Shown: positions 51,390 through 60,867 of the stretch, in pieces
Layout of the letters: each line of letters begins with the position of its first letter
Numbering within the stretch: the first letter of the stretch is position 1
NCBI GenBank assembly: GCA_023411375.1
Contig: JAEYOW010000010.1
Span: 1 to 64,000, forward strand
DNA: 64,000 bases
Reading direction: 5' to 3'
Source: Bacillota bacterium
GTDB taxonomy: Bacteria > Bacillota > Clostridia > Christensenellales > Aristaeellaceae
Made by a program: the position numbers and the translations under genes
Notes under the pieces: generated by a model
Databases searched by the model: none
What the model was told of the DNA's origin: nothing
Seen by the model: only the letters and a program-made list of their open reading frames with translations

Positions 51390-51950
51390 TCAGCCACACC
51401 TTTCAACGGATAGCCCCATCACCGCGCGCATGCGCGCGTCCCCGTCCCCGTCGGGAGGGACGCCCGCATTGCCGCCAATATCGCGCCTGCCGCCTGTGGG
51501 GATGGGCGTGGCCCGCTCAAACAGGTAACCTTCGTCCGTAAGCAATTGCTCCAGCGCCGCGCAAACGGCCCCGGGTTGGTCGTCGCTTTCGCGCAGCGCG
51601 TCCATGTCCAAAAGGGACTTGATCGCCCGGGGGTTACGTCCGCCCCGTTCGCGGATGGCCCCGTCCAGCAGCGCGCCGAATTCCGCATCCGCAAGCCTTT
51701 GCCGCGCGTCCTGAACATCCGCGTCGTACCGGGCCTGAAGCGCGTCCAACCTCGCCTGAAGCTCTCTCGCGCTCTCCGCGCCTCCGGCAGCTTCGGCCAG
51801 TTCCCGTTCCTTCCGCTGCAATTCAGCCTGTGCGGCGGCAGCCGCGTCCTTGTGGGCCCTGATTTCCTGGTGCATCGCGTTTAGAAGCGCGTCCACCGTC
51901 TCCTTGTCCGCCGCGTCGCCCAGAAGCTTTTCCATTTCCTGTCGGGTCAT
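51390..51950 (-). CDS. Phage scaffolding protein (GP20 family)
   Basis: 186 aa, starting MTRQEMEKLLGDAADKETVD, then a long coiled coil (DAAAAAQAELQRKERELAE to RLADAEF) and LDGAIRERGGRNPRAIKSLL with LLTDEGYLF, the GP20-type signature. AAGGAGG precedes the ATG. Guides prohead assembly and is lost later. Confidence 0.9.
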   Translation of the reverse strand: MTRQEMEKLLGDAADKETVDALLNAMHQEIRAHKDAAAAAQAELQRKERELAEAAGGAESARELQARLDALQARYDADVQDARQRLADAEFGALLDGAIRERGGRNPRAIKSLLDMDALRESDDQPGAVCAALEQLLTDEGYLFERATPIPTGGRRDIGGNAGVPPDGDGDARMRAVMGLSVERCG

Positions 51951-52012
51951 GTGTTCCTCCTTACGCTTTTAACGTCTGTGCTGACAATGGTTTGCCGCGC
52001 CTTCGCGCATGT

Positions 52013-52044
52013 AAAAAGCGCCCCGGCATGCCCGCCGAAGCGCT
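52013..52044 (-). terminator. Intrinsic terminator after the RHS gene
   Basis: Minus strand: AGCGCTTCGGC (52034-52044) pairs with GCCGGGGCGCT (52017-52027, two wobbles), followed by T5. It lies 92 bases past the RHS stop and 63 bases before the scaffold start, cutting the head operon in two. Confidence 0.75.
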
Positions 52045-52136
52045 GGTGGAATGGCTCAAAGGATGCGCCAGACATAGAAACCGGCGCTGTTCTATACCAC
52101 CGTTATTTCATATTTATCCATTCGACATCCACATTG

Positions 52137-55100
52137 TTATTTATCAATATAGAAACTAATAAATATCTCATAACTATTGAGCACTCCAGCATCCATATCA
52201 TTCCATGCAAAGTTGTTTCCTGCCATTATTAAAGGATAAACTGCCTTTTTCATGGTTGAACCGTTTGGTGTTGTATACTCTTCTTCATACTTGAAATCAT
52301 ATGTATCATGCATTCTGACATAATACTTCTCCTTCACACCACTTTTTACGATTGATATACGTGCATCCACGTTGTGAAGTGACCCAAACATATCCATATT
52401 GCTATTGAATGTTACAGAAAACGTCTTGTTGAAATTTCTGGCGGTCACTTGTCTATTAAACTCAGCCTGAAAATCCGGATCATTCTTAATATCTTTTGCA
52501 AGAGAACTATTATTGTCAAAATGGAGATTGGACGATTTGTACTGATTTGAATGACTTAACAATGTAGCTGAATGCTTCAAACCAGCGACACTCAACGCTA
52601 TGCTGACTTTATTCCACACTCTTCTTATCGTTCCGAAGAAAAGTTCATCAAAAAACGCTTCCAAAAAACTATTTCCAGAATGGTCTGAAAACAGCAAAGG
52701 TGAATTGCCGCAATATGCAAATTGATTATGTTGCATAAGCAAGCCTATCTTCCCCATATTCGTATCCGCATTCACAAACCGTCCCCATCCGGGATTGTAA
52801 TACCTGCTCCTCAGGTAATACAGCCCCGTCTCCTCATCAAACACATACCCCCTGTACCTGAACGGATTGTACGTACCCAGCGTACCCGCCAGGCCGCCCG
52901 TCTTGCTTACCGGCGCGCCCCAGGCGTCGTACCTGTATTCTACAACGGTCGCGCCCGTGGAATCAATCAGCGCGACCACATCGCCCTGTAAATTGTGCAC
53001 ATACCCGTATTTATTTCCATTAAACTCCACAATCGCGGGCCTGCCCTGTGCGTCATAGAAGAAATGCAGCCGGTTTCCGTCCATATTCGCTTCCATAATT
53101 TGCTTACCATGCAGCACATAATCCGTGGTGCCGGCGGTACCCGTTTTCTTTACGCGAAGGCCGTCATGGTTGTAGCTGAAAGCCACGCTGCCGCCGGCGC
53201 CGCTCATGCCCGCAAGTTGCCGCCCGGCCTGCCAGGCATATGTCCAACCGTCATAGGTAAGCGGGTTTCCGATCGCGTCATAGGTGATGGCCTTTCCGTC
53301 GTAGGCGGTCAGCTTGTCCTTCCAGTTGCTGTCGCCATAGGTGTACGTATGGGTTGGGGTGGCCTCGCCCACCGCCTCGCCGGTCGTGTAGGCGTGCGCG
53401 TTCGCCGCCAGAAGGTTGCCGCCCCGGTCATAGGTATAGGTGAAGGTCTTGTTCTGGAACGGATCGTCCACGCGGATCAGCTGGCCCAGCGCGTCGTAGC
53501 CATAGGCCGTGGCCTGATCGTTTCGGGCCTCGGTGGCAATATTGCCCACGTTGTCATAGGTATAGGCAAAGCTGTGCCCGGCCTGCGTCATACTGCCGGT
53601 CAGCGGCGTCGTGCTGTGATCTCCCTGGCCGCCCTCCACAAAGGCATACGCCGTGCCATAGGTGGTGCCGCCCACGGTGAGCGTCCTTTTGCTTACGCGG
53701 CCCAGCGCGTCGTAGGTATAGGCAACCTTGTCGGACGCGGAGCCGTACTGCACGGTTGTGGGGCGGCTCTCGTTGTCGTAGGCGTAGGTGGTGGTATAGA
53801 CGCGCGTATCCGCCCATTCCTTGAAGGAGGACAGGTTGTTGTAGGTATCGTACCCAAGCTCCGTGCGGTACGCCGTCCCATCCTCGCAATCTGTCCGCAC
53901 CCGCATCAGGCGGTTGGCGTTGTCATAGCCGTACGAAATCGTGCGCAGCAGGTTCATGTCCCGCAACCTGCCCACCTGTCCGTTCGCGCCAAACTCGTAC
54001 AGGTATCGGTCCGCCGTCTCCTCATCGTACCGCATGCCCGTCACGCGCTTAAAATCGTCGCGGGTATAGCGCACCTTGCCGCCGTTGCCGTATTCCACGC
54101 GTTCTAGCAGCTTGTCGCCCGTAAGGGTGTATACGTTGGTGGACAGCGTCTGTGCGCCGACCTTTACCGTGGTGGGGTTGCCCAGCTCGTCGTAGGCAAA
54201 GCCGTAGCATACGTCCGCCTCCATGTCGCTGGTGGTGTTGTGCTTCACGGTGGTAAGCCGCCTGGCGTCAGAATAGGCGTACTCGTTCCTGTACGTCTTG
54301 CCGCCGGTCGTCGCGGAGGTTTCCGTCAGCAATTTCAGCACGTCGTAGGTATAGGTGATTTGCTGGCCGTTTGCGTCCGTCACCGAATCAAGCGTGCCTG
54401 AAACCGCCCCGTAGCTAGTCGTGCTGCTCTTGCCCCTCGCATCCGTCTGCGAAACGGGGTAGTTTGAACTGCTGTCATAGCTCGCGACGCTCTTCATAAA
54501 CGCCGTCGTCGCGGAGGCGGAGGTTTTGCTTTCCATTCCGTTGCCCGCCTCGTCATGGCTGAACTCCTGGATCACGCCCAGCGGGCTTACGCTCTTTTTC
54601 AGCAGGTGCCTTTTCTTTTCATCGACCGTCGTTCCGTATTCCAGCGTCGTTTTCACCGTGCTTGCGCGCCCCGGCCGCACGTAGCTGGTCAGGTTGTTGT
54701 AGCTGTCGTAAACGGCGCTGTCCTGCTTGCTGGCAAGATCCTTCGTGGCCAGGATATTGCCCTCACCGTCGTATTGGTACGTCTGGCCGAACTCCTCCCG
54801 GAACATGAAAAAGCCGTCAAAGTCCGTATAGTTGATGTTGCGCTCATAGTCCACGTTAAAGCGCACGTACGAGTAATCGCACGGCGCGATCACAGGCCCC
54901 GCCGCGAACTGCCAGTCCGACCATTCCTCGCTCCATTCGATGGAGGGCGCGTTTTGGCGCGTTCCGCCTGTTGTCGGCAGGAAAGATACACGGATGTTGT
55001 AGCGGAAGTTCTCCCCCTTGCGCGGCATGCTGTGGTTCATCGACCACCCGCCCGCGGTATAAACGTCGCCCTTCCTGCCGGACAGCGACAGGTCCTGGTA

Positions 55101-58100
55101 GATGCCAGCGTATTTGGTCCGGCCCGCGCCGTAGATTCGGAAGGTGTTGGCGGTCAGGCACTCCGGCTTCACGCCGTCATAGGTGGCGTACACCGCGTCC
55201 ATCGAGGTGTTGGAAGCATTCGCCTTCCATCCCTGCGGCGCGCCCAGGTTAAAGTTGAAATCGCCGTTCACCAGCACGTTGTACTGGTTCATCAGCGGCC
55301 CCTGCTCCAGCTGAACGCAGTCAAACCAGGCCGTACCCACGGCGTTTTCCGCTACCAGGTAAATTCTTGCGTCGCTGGTGGTCGCGTCCGCGGGAACGGT
55401 AAAGGTATAGCTCAGCCGCGTATACTCACTGCCCAGCTCCGGCCCATAGCAGGCGCTGGATACCACGTAATCGCCGATGTTCACCTGGATGCGCACGTCA
55501 ACGCTGCCGGTACGCCTCGCGTAAAAGGAGAAGGTATAGGTTTTGCCCTTTTCCAGGGTAATCAGCTGGCTCGCGGACGCGAAGCCCAAATTGGGGCCGA
55601 TGGTGATTTTCGCGCTCTGGCTTCCCAGGTAGTGGGAATCGCTTGCGTAGCCCGCGCTGTTGCCGGACGTTGGATTGTAAAAATACCAGTCGGCCGTTCC
55701 TTCAAAGCTGTGGTTTTTGATGTAGTTGCTCACCACGTGCTGCATTTTGGAAACCACCTGGGGATGATTGACGGGCTGATCCGGCGAATACTTCGCAAAG
55801 TAGGCGTATCCCAGTCCGTCGTTAACGGATACCACATTGCCAAAATCATTAAAATGGTAAAACAGCTTTTTCCCGTTGGGAACGGTCAAATCCGTCACCA
55901 CGGTCAGCATGTCGCCATATTCGTACAGGCAGCTGTCGCCCACCGTCTCGCCGTTTGACAGGGTTGTCTTCTTCACGCGGTAGGGCGCCCGCTCCGTGTA
56001 ATACTCATAGGTAACGGTCAACCCGTCGGCGTTTCGCGCGCTTTCCAGCAGACCCAGCGTGTTATACGTATAGGTCGCGGCGTTGCCGTCCTCATGAAGG
56101 ATGCGGATGAGCTTCCCATCGTCGTTATACTCATAGTGCAGTCCGGTTTCGTCGGTATATCCGGGTGCGAGAATCGCCTCCGTTCTGCCATCCTCCAGGA
56201 TTCGGAAGGCCGTCAAGCGTCCCGCGCCGTCCGTCGCGCGGATCATCGTCCGTCCGTACAGCTGCTCAAGCGTCGCCAGGTTTCCGCAAGCGTCCCGGAT
56301 TTCCTGAAGCATGGCGACGTTGTTATAATTCCCGTTAAATTCGGCAGTCGGCGTCGGGAATACCATTTGGTTATCCATCTTATCCTTAATGGTGGCGATA
56401 TTGCCCGTGATCGTCAGCGTCAGCGACAGGCCGGACAGATCCTTCCACTCGCCGGAAACCAGCTTGAAGTGGTGGCGCGTGCCGTCGCCGTCCGTATACA
56501 CGTAGTACACAACGCTGCCGGAGCTGTCCTCCAGCGTTTCCTTGTGCAAGCACTGGTGCAAGTTCAGCTTCCATCCGTAGCCGGAGGCAAACGGGTCGAT
56601 GTCGTGGTAGCAGGAGTTATATACATGGCTGACGGAAAGCGGCATGCGGCTTCCGGTCGTCACCGTGTCCTGGTGCTCGAAAATCAGGTTGCCGTTATAC
56701 AGGCTCACATGGCCCACGCCCGCCCTGCCCGCCGGCTGGTCCTCGTAGGCAAGGTAATCCTCCAGGCCCGCGAGGCTTACGTAATTGATGGTCACAAACG
56801 GCTTGTAGGTGGCGTGGTCGCTGGTGTACAGCTCAAAATAGGTGCTTGTGCCGGCTTCCAGCGCAAAGCCGTAGTTGGTGCCCGCGTACCACTTGCGCAC
56901 CAGGTTGGAAATATCGTAGGTATACCAGGTGCCGTAGGCTTCCATGTAGGCGTAGTCCAGCGCCAGGCTGTTCAGCGCGGGCGCGTTGTTGTAGGTAATG
57001 GTCTGGCTGCTCCAGTCGCCCAGCGCCTCTTTCAGGTAGATGGACGCCGCCATGGTGGGGGTCGTCTTGGTTAAAACGCTGAAATACGCCTTGGTCACAT
57101 AGTAAGAGGAGTCGATCTCCGGCAGGCCGGAGCCCAGAAACTTGATAAACGCCTTGCTGGTTCCCCAGCTGCTGTTGTTGTAGGAAACCTTCATACCTAC
57201 GCCCGCGTAGGGCTGAACCGTATTGGGGCTGTAGCTGGTAACGAAGTTATCCTCGATGGCGCTGGAATGCTTTTTGGAGATCACCGCCGGGTCCAACACC
57301 ACGGGAAACTGCGCCTGATCAAGCCAGACCTCGTCCGGGGTATAGGTCATGCGCCACACATCGTGCTCGCCGGTGGGCGCAAGCGTAACCAAAACCCCGC
57401 CAAACGCGCCTTCCGTCGTGCTGTCCTTCATAAAGGGCGCGGGCAGCACAAAAGGAACGTCGCCCGTAGGCGCGATGATCTGGATGTCGCCGTTCTCCTT
57501 AAGCGAGGGAACCATGTCCGGCACGCTCAGCAGAAAGGAGAGCGGCCGCGCGGACTGACGCGTGAAAAAGATGATATCATCCTTGAAGGAAACGCTCTGC
57601 ACGCGGCAGCGGATATCCACCCCCGGCAGGATTCCCTCAAATACCACCTCGCCGTCCAGATGGTCCAGCACGTCGCGGCGGCGGTCGCAGTCCTCATGCC
57701 GCGGACATTGGCGCTCCACAGGCCGCGGCTGGATATCGCGCGCGTCCTCCAACTGCCAGGAGACCATACGGCCCTCTTCGTCCTCCAGCAGCACCATCGC
57801 CGCGTCGGCCGTGTTATGGAACTCCGCCCGCAGCTCGTCGTTTGAGCGGTTGATAAGGTAGGTTTCGCCCGCGCCGTCGGTCATGGGGATCAGCGTGTTG
57901 TCGATCTCCCGCCACTCGCCGGTGTCCCTGTCCTGATAGTGGACCGGCTCTGGATAAAGCACGGATTGATACAACCCGCGTCCCAGGGAAAAGATTTTGC
58001 CTAAGCGGGTGCGCTTGGCATGGTTCTCTCTGCCGGGCATACGGTTCATTTCGTCAGGCGTCACCGGCCTGTCGAGGGGCTTTTTCTTCAGGTGCTCCAA

Positions 58101-58130
58101 GCGTCCCCGGCATTCGTTGTTGTTTCCCAT
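52137..58130 (-). CDS. RHS/YD-repeat protein with variable C-terminus (putative polymorphic toxin)
   Basis: 1997 aa, no signal peptide seen. Order: N-terminal region (1-280); DNRLRE-type beta domain (about 280-450, SSYYVTKAYFSVLTKTTPTM); RHS-type sheath with YNGNLIFEHQDTVTTGSRMP; two lectin/CBM-like sandwiches (about 800-940 and 945-1110); YD repeats (1115-1750); RHS core (YNPFRYRGYVFDEETGLYYL and RSRYYNPGWGRFVNADT). The last 177 residues (52137-52670) are unrelated and AT-rich, like a swapped toxin tip. GAAGGGAG precedes the ATG. It replaces the minor head gene expected between portal and scaffold. Toxin activity is inferred from architecture only. Confidence 0.88.
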   Translation of the reverse strand: MGNNNECRGRLEHLKKKPLDRPVTPDEMNRMPGRENHAKRTRLGKIFSLGRGLYQSVLYPEPVHYQDRDTGEWREIDNTLIPMTDGAGETYLINRSNDELRAEFHNTADAAMVLLEDEEGRMVSWQLEDARDIQPRPVERQCPRHEDCDRRRDVLDHLDGEVVFEGILPGVDIRCRVQSVSFKDDIIFFTRQSARPLSFLLSVPDMVPSLKENGDIQIIAPTGDVPFVLPAPFMKDSTTEGAFGGVLVTLAPTGEHDVWRMTYTPDEVWLDQAQFPVVLDPAVISKKHSSAIEDNFVTSYSPNTVQPYAGVGMKVSYNNSSWGTSKAFIKFLGSGLPEIDSSYYVTKAYFSVLTKTTPTMAASIYLKEALGDWSSQTITYNNAPALNSLALDYAYMEAYGTWYTYDISNLVRKWYAGTNYGFALEAGTSTYFELYTSDHATYKPFVTINYVSLAGLEDYLAYEDQPAGRAGVGHVSLYNGNLIFEHQDTVTTGSRMPLSVSHVYNSCYHDIDPFASGYGWKLNLHQCLHKETLEDSSGSVVYYVYTDGDGTRHHFKLVSGEWKDLSGLSLTLTITGNIATIKDKMDNQMVFPTPTAEFNGNYNNVAMLQEIRDACGNLATLEQLYGRTMIRATDGAGRLTAFRILEDGRTEAILAPGYTDETGLHYEYNDDGKLIRILHEDGNAATYTYNTLGLLESARNADGLTVTYEYYTERAPYRVKKTTLSNGETVGDSCLYEYGDMLTVVTDLTVPNGKKLFYHFNDFGNVVSVNDGLGYAYFAKYSPDQPVNHPQVVSKMQHVVSNYIKNHSFEGTADWYFYNPTSGNSAGYASDSHYLGSQSAKITIGPNLGFASASQLITLEKGKTYTFSFYARRTGSVDVRIQVNIGDYVVSSACYGPELGSEYTRLSYTFTVPADATTSDARIYLVAENAVGTAWFDCVQLEQGPLMNQYNVLVNGDFNFNLGAPQGWKANASNTSMDAVYATYDGVKPECLTANTFRIYGAGRTKYAGIYQDLSLSGRKGDVYTAGGWSMNHSMPRKGENFRYNIRVSFLPTTGGTRQNAPSIEWSEEWSDWQFAAGPVIAPCDYSYVRFNVDYERNINYTDFDGFFMFREEFGQTYQYDGEGNILATKDLASKQDSAVYDSYNNLTSYVRPGRASTVKTTLEYGTTVDEKKRHLLKKSVSPLGVIQEFSHDEAGNGMESKTSASATTAFMKSVASYDSSSNYPVSQTDARGKSSTTSYGAVSGTLDSVTDANGQQITYTYDVLKLLTETSATTGGKTYRNEYAYSDARRLTTVKHNTTSDMEADVCYGFAYDELGNPTTVKVGAQTLSTNVYTLTGDKLLERVEYGNGGKVRYTRDDFKRVTGMRYDEETADRYLYEFGANGQVGRLRDMNLLRTISYGYDNANRLMRVRTDCEDGTAYRTELGYDTYNNLSSFKEWADTRVYTTTYAYDNESRPTTVQYGSASDKVAYTYDALGRVSKRTLTVGGTTYGTAYAFVEGGQGDHSTTPLTGSMTQAGHSFAYTYDNVGNIATEARNDQATAYGYDALGQLIRVDDPFQNKTFTYTYDRGGNLLAANAHAYTTGEAVGEATPTHTYTYGDSNWKDKLTAYDGKAITYDAIGNPLTYDGWTYAWQAGRQLAGMSGAGGSVAFSYNHDGLRVKKTGTAGTTDYVLHGKQIMEANMDGNRLHFFYDAQGRPAIVEFNGNKYGYVHNLQGDVVALIDSTGATVVEYRYDAWGAPVSKTGGLAGTLGTYNPFRYRGYVFDEETGLYYLRSRYYNPGWGRFVNADTNMGKIGLLMQHNQFAYCGNSPLLFSDHSGNSFLEAFFDELFFGTIRRVWNKVSIALSVAGLKHSATLLSHSNQYKSSNLHFDNNSSLAKDIKNDPDFQAEFNRQVTARNFNKTFSVTFNSNMDMFGSLHNVDARISIVKSGVKEKYYVRMHDTYDFKYEEEYTTPNGSTMKKAVYPLIMAGNNFAWNDMDAGVLNSYEIFISFYIDK

Positions 58131-58234
58131 GGTTGTTCTCCCTTCGTTGTTTCGCAATAGCGTGCTTTTGTGTTCACCGCGCAAAGAGCTGGCGGGCTTG
58201 CACGCTGCCCACGCCCATTCCCCGCGACCGCCGC

Positions 58235-59653
58235 CTACCGCGCCCCGCCATCCCCCGCCCAGGCCGCCGCCTCCCCGTCCGTCAGGTTGTAGCGCTCCTT
58301 CAAATACAGCTCCCGCACAAACCGCCCGCCGATACCCGCCAGCACGTCGCAGCGCATGTCCTCCATGCGGCTTTTTCGGTCGGTTACATAGCTGTCGTCA
58401 AACTCCACCAGCACGTTTGCATCCACGTTCCACGCCGTTCCCTGAAAAGCGTTCATAAACCACAGCCCCGCGCGCACAACGTCCGCGATATACCTTCGCG
58501 CCTCCTGCCGCTGGCGGTTCAGCTCCTGCATCTGGTCCTGTCGCTGGCCGATGTACTCCGTCGCAGTCGTGATCTGCCCGCGCTCAAACGTATACCGCCG
58601 CGTGCCGTAGCCAAACATCATCGACAAAAGCGATAGCAGCAGCTCAATCACGTCGCGGAATTTTCCCGCCCGGATTTCAGGCACAATCTCCTTAATCACG
58701 CTGTCGGCGCTGGGCAGCTTGTCGGCTCCCAGCATCACAAACCGCTGGCGCAGCTGCTCGTTGGGGGTGATGGGTACCAGCTGCTCCGTAGCCACGCCGC
58801 CCACGGTCGATACTACGCGCTTAAAGTTGCACAGCACCTCGTTAATCAGCACGATCTTCTCCGCCGTGTCAATGTCGCCGTACAGCGCGGTAAAGGCCAT
58901 GTCCAGCGCGCGCAGCACCGGGATGGCGGCCGCGATCTTTGGCAGCCCGAAGCCCTCCATATTTCGCAGATGGTTGACCTCCGCCACGCGCATCACCGCA
59001 AACGGCCTGACCGGGCCCAGAACGGCCCGCTCGTCCGAAACCGCGCGCCAGGTATGGTCAAACGTTACGGTGCGGTAAGCGTAATTGCCCGCCGCATCCC
59101 GCGTGCATACCACCAGCACATGCCGCTTTTCACCCCTTACAAGCGAATCGCCCACAAACGCGGCTTCCGTCACATCCTCGCCCTCCGCGCTCAGCGGCAT
59201 GAAGCCTCCCGCTTCGATATAGTTGAGCCTGAGCGTCCCTCCCCGGTAGCATAGCGAGCCGTCCGGGTTCTGGTATTCCTCCGCGCCCTCCACGCGCCAG
59301 TAGCACGCCACGGTGCCCTCTGCCGCGCACAGCTCAAGCTGGCGGCGGTACTGCGTCTGAAAGGCGTTTTGCTCCAGCAGCCGGTTCACCGCCTCAAACT
59401 GCGTCCGCGCGTCCGCTCCCTCTCCTCCGGCGTTGATCTGGACCACCTCGCACAGGTTCGCATCGTCGGCGCAGGCCCGCTTGGCAAAACCCATCTGAAG
59501 CATCTCGTACTTTTCGCCGTTCACCCGCACGCGCGCGTGCTCCTGCGCCTCGTCCGCGCGGTACCAGCGGTCGCAGCGGTCAATCACCTCGTAGGGCCGT
59601 TGGTTTACCTCATAGCCCATTCCGTTCAACACGCTTACAATAGCCGAATGCAA
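58235..59653 (-). CDS. Phage portal protein (SPP1/gp6 type)
   Basis: 472 aa. GYEVNQRPYEVIDRCDRWYR at the start, then LRNMEGFGLPKIAAAIPVLR and DIDTAEKIVLINEVLCNF, and a C-terminal SRMEDMRCDVLAGIGGRFVR, all usual for siphophage portals. The start is a TTG at 59653 with AGGAGG 9 bases upstream. It forms the dodecameric DNA gate of the head. A terminator ends the preceding genes just upstream, so it may have its own promoter or depend on antitermination. Confidence 0.9.
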   Translation of the reverse strand: MHSAIVSVLNGMGYEVNQRPYEVIDRCDRWYRADEAQEHARVRVNGEKYEMLQMGFAKRACADDANLCEVVQINAGGEGADARTQFEAVNRLLEQNAFQTQYRRQLELCAAEGTVACYWRVEGAEEYQNPDGSLCYRGGTLRLNYIEAGGFMPLSAEGEDVTEAAFVGDSLVRGEKRHVLVVCTRDAAGNYAYRTVTFDHTWRAVSDERAVLGPVRPFAVMRVAEVNHLRNMEGFGLPKIAAAIPVLRALDMAFTALYGDIDTAEKIVLINEVLCNFKRVVSTVGGVATEQLVPITPNEQLRQRFVMLGADKLPSADSVIKEIVPEIRAGKFRDVIELLLSLLSMMFGYGTRRYTFERGQITTATEYIGQRQDQMQELNRQRQEARRYIADVVRAGLWFMNAFQGTAWNVDANVLVEFDDSYVTDRKSRMEDMRCDVLAGIGGRFVRELYLKERYNLTDGEAAAWAGDGGAR

Positions 59654-59692
59654 ATACCTTATCCTCCTTTATTTCCAACGCCTTTTGGGCGC

Positions 59693-59723
59693 AAAAAAAG
59701 CGCCGTGGCTCATGCCATAGCGC
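59693..59723 (-). terminator. Intrinsic terminator upstream of the portal gene
   Basis: Minus strand: GCGCTATGGC pairs with GCCACGGCGC (one mismatch, one wobble, loop ATGA), followed by T7. It separates the cargo block at 59.8-61.7 kb from the portal gene. Confidence 0.8.
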
Positions 59724-59754
59724 GGTAAGAGATAAACGCTGAAAGAACCGTTGG

Positions 59755-59812
59755 GGACGTTGGGGGCACGGCGCCCCCAAACCCCGCGCCAAAGGGATTC
59801 ATCCCTTTGGAA
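59755..59812. repeat. Intergenic palindrome cluster
   Basis: TTGGGGGCAC... GCCCCCAA and CCAAAGGGAT-TC-ATCCCTTTGG form adjacent hairpins, in style like the cluster at the window start (9-79). Likely a family of intergenic G/C-box repeats. Confidence 0.5.
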
Positions 59813-59820
59813 ACCCAGAT

Positions 59821-60345
59821 CTAGCTGCGCGCCGCGCGGCTAGTCGAAGGGGCGTCCCCTCCGGTCCTCTGTTCCTCCTCAAGTACCCCATCCCCATAAT
59901 ACACGCTGTGCTTCTCTGCCCCCTGCTCGAAAAACCGCCATTCCTCGCAATGCGAGGTTCCACAGGGGACTGCGGTCAGCTCGTACCCTCCGGTCAGCTT
60001 CACGCTCACGTCCCCATAAAGGCTGACCGACGCGGCGATCACCCGATGCCCGCCCTCCGCCAGAAACGCCTTCGCGCTCTCGTCATACAGGCTGTCGAAA
60101 CTTTGGTCGCTGTCAAAGGTCTCCTCGTCGGCCTCGCTTCCGGGGATGTACATATCGTTCACACCGATCAATATCCGGTTTTCGTCGGTCAGCCGCACGG
60201 GGCATTGCGCATGCAGATGAAAACTCTGCCCTTGCCCTTCAAACGCGATACGGGGCATATCTCCGGCCCGGTAAAAGTCCTGTACTTTCATCCCGATGAT
60301 CCGGGAGAGCCTCTTGTTCATCGCCGCTTGCATTGAAATCTCCAT
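59821..60345 (-). CDS. Hypothetical protein, tandem paralogue A
   Basis: 174 aa, cytoplasmic, not recognised. Clearly homologous to the next gene: AAMNKRLSRIIGMKVQDFYRAGDMP, SFHLHAQCPVRLTDENRILI, HRVIAASVSLYGDVSVKLTGGYEL, EEWRFFEQGAEKHSVYYGDG versus the same pattern there. AGGAG precedes the ATG. Acidic and compact with a terminal EEWRFF motif, a plan seen in immunity-type proteins, but this is only a hint. Located in a cargo block upstream of portal and RHS genes. Confidence 0.7.
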   Translation of the reverse strand: MEISMQAAMNKRLSRIIGMKVQDFYRAGDMPRIAFEGQGQSFHLHAQCPVRLTDENRILIGVNDMYIPGSEADEETFDSDQSFDSLYDESAKAFLAEGGHRVIAASVSLYGDVSVKLTGGYELTAVPCGTSHCEEWRFFEQGAEKHSVYYGDGVLEEEQRTGGDAPSTSRAARS

Positions 60346-60387
60346 TTTTTCTCCTATCCGCGCTCAGCCCATCGTGCCGCACGCGCC

Positions 60388-60867
60388 CTATTCCTCTTCA
60401 AGCACTCCGTCCCCATAATATACGCTGTGCTTCTTCGCGTCCTGCTTGAAAAACCGCCATTCCTCGTCGTGCGTGGTTCCGTAAGGAGTCACCGTCAGCT
60501 CGTACCCTCCGGTCAGCTTCACGTTCACATCCCCATAAATACTGACCGACGCGGCGATCACCCGATGCTCGCCCTCCGCTAAAAACGCCTGCGTACGCTC
60601 GTCATACAGGCTGTCCCAATCTTGAGAGTTGTCATAATTCTCCCTGTCGGCCACCTTGCTTCCGGGTTCGTACATATCGCTCACGCCGATCAGCATCCGG
60701 CTTTCGTCGGTCAGCCTTATGGGGCATTGCGCGTGCAAATGAAAGCTCGGCCCTTTCCCTTGAAACGCGATACAGGGCATATCTCCGGCCCGATAGAACC
60801 TTTCCAGGTTCATCCCAATGATCCTAGAGAGCTTCTTGTTTATCGCTGCTTGATGTTTCTTTTCCAT
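60388..60867 (-). CDS. Hypothetical protein, tandem paralogue B
   Basis: 159 aa, close paralogue of the 59821-60345 protein (shared blocks KLSRIIGMN, FYRAGDMP, SFHLHAQCPIRLTDES, LTGGYELTVTPYGT, EEWRFF, YYGDGVLEEE). Its ATG lies within the end of the 60840-61082 gene, overlapping it by 28 bases. Recent duplication is evident. Unknown function; a duplicated immunity gene is one possibility. Confidence 0.7.
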   Translation of the reverse strand: MEKKHQAAINKKLSRIIGMNLERFYRAGDMPCIAFQGKGPSFHLHAQCPIRLTDESRMLIGVSDMYEPGSKVADRENYDNSQDWDSLYDERTQAFLAEGEHRVIAASVSIYGDVNVKLTGGYELTVTPYGTTHDEEWRFFKQDAKKHSVYYGDGVLEEE

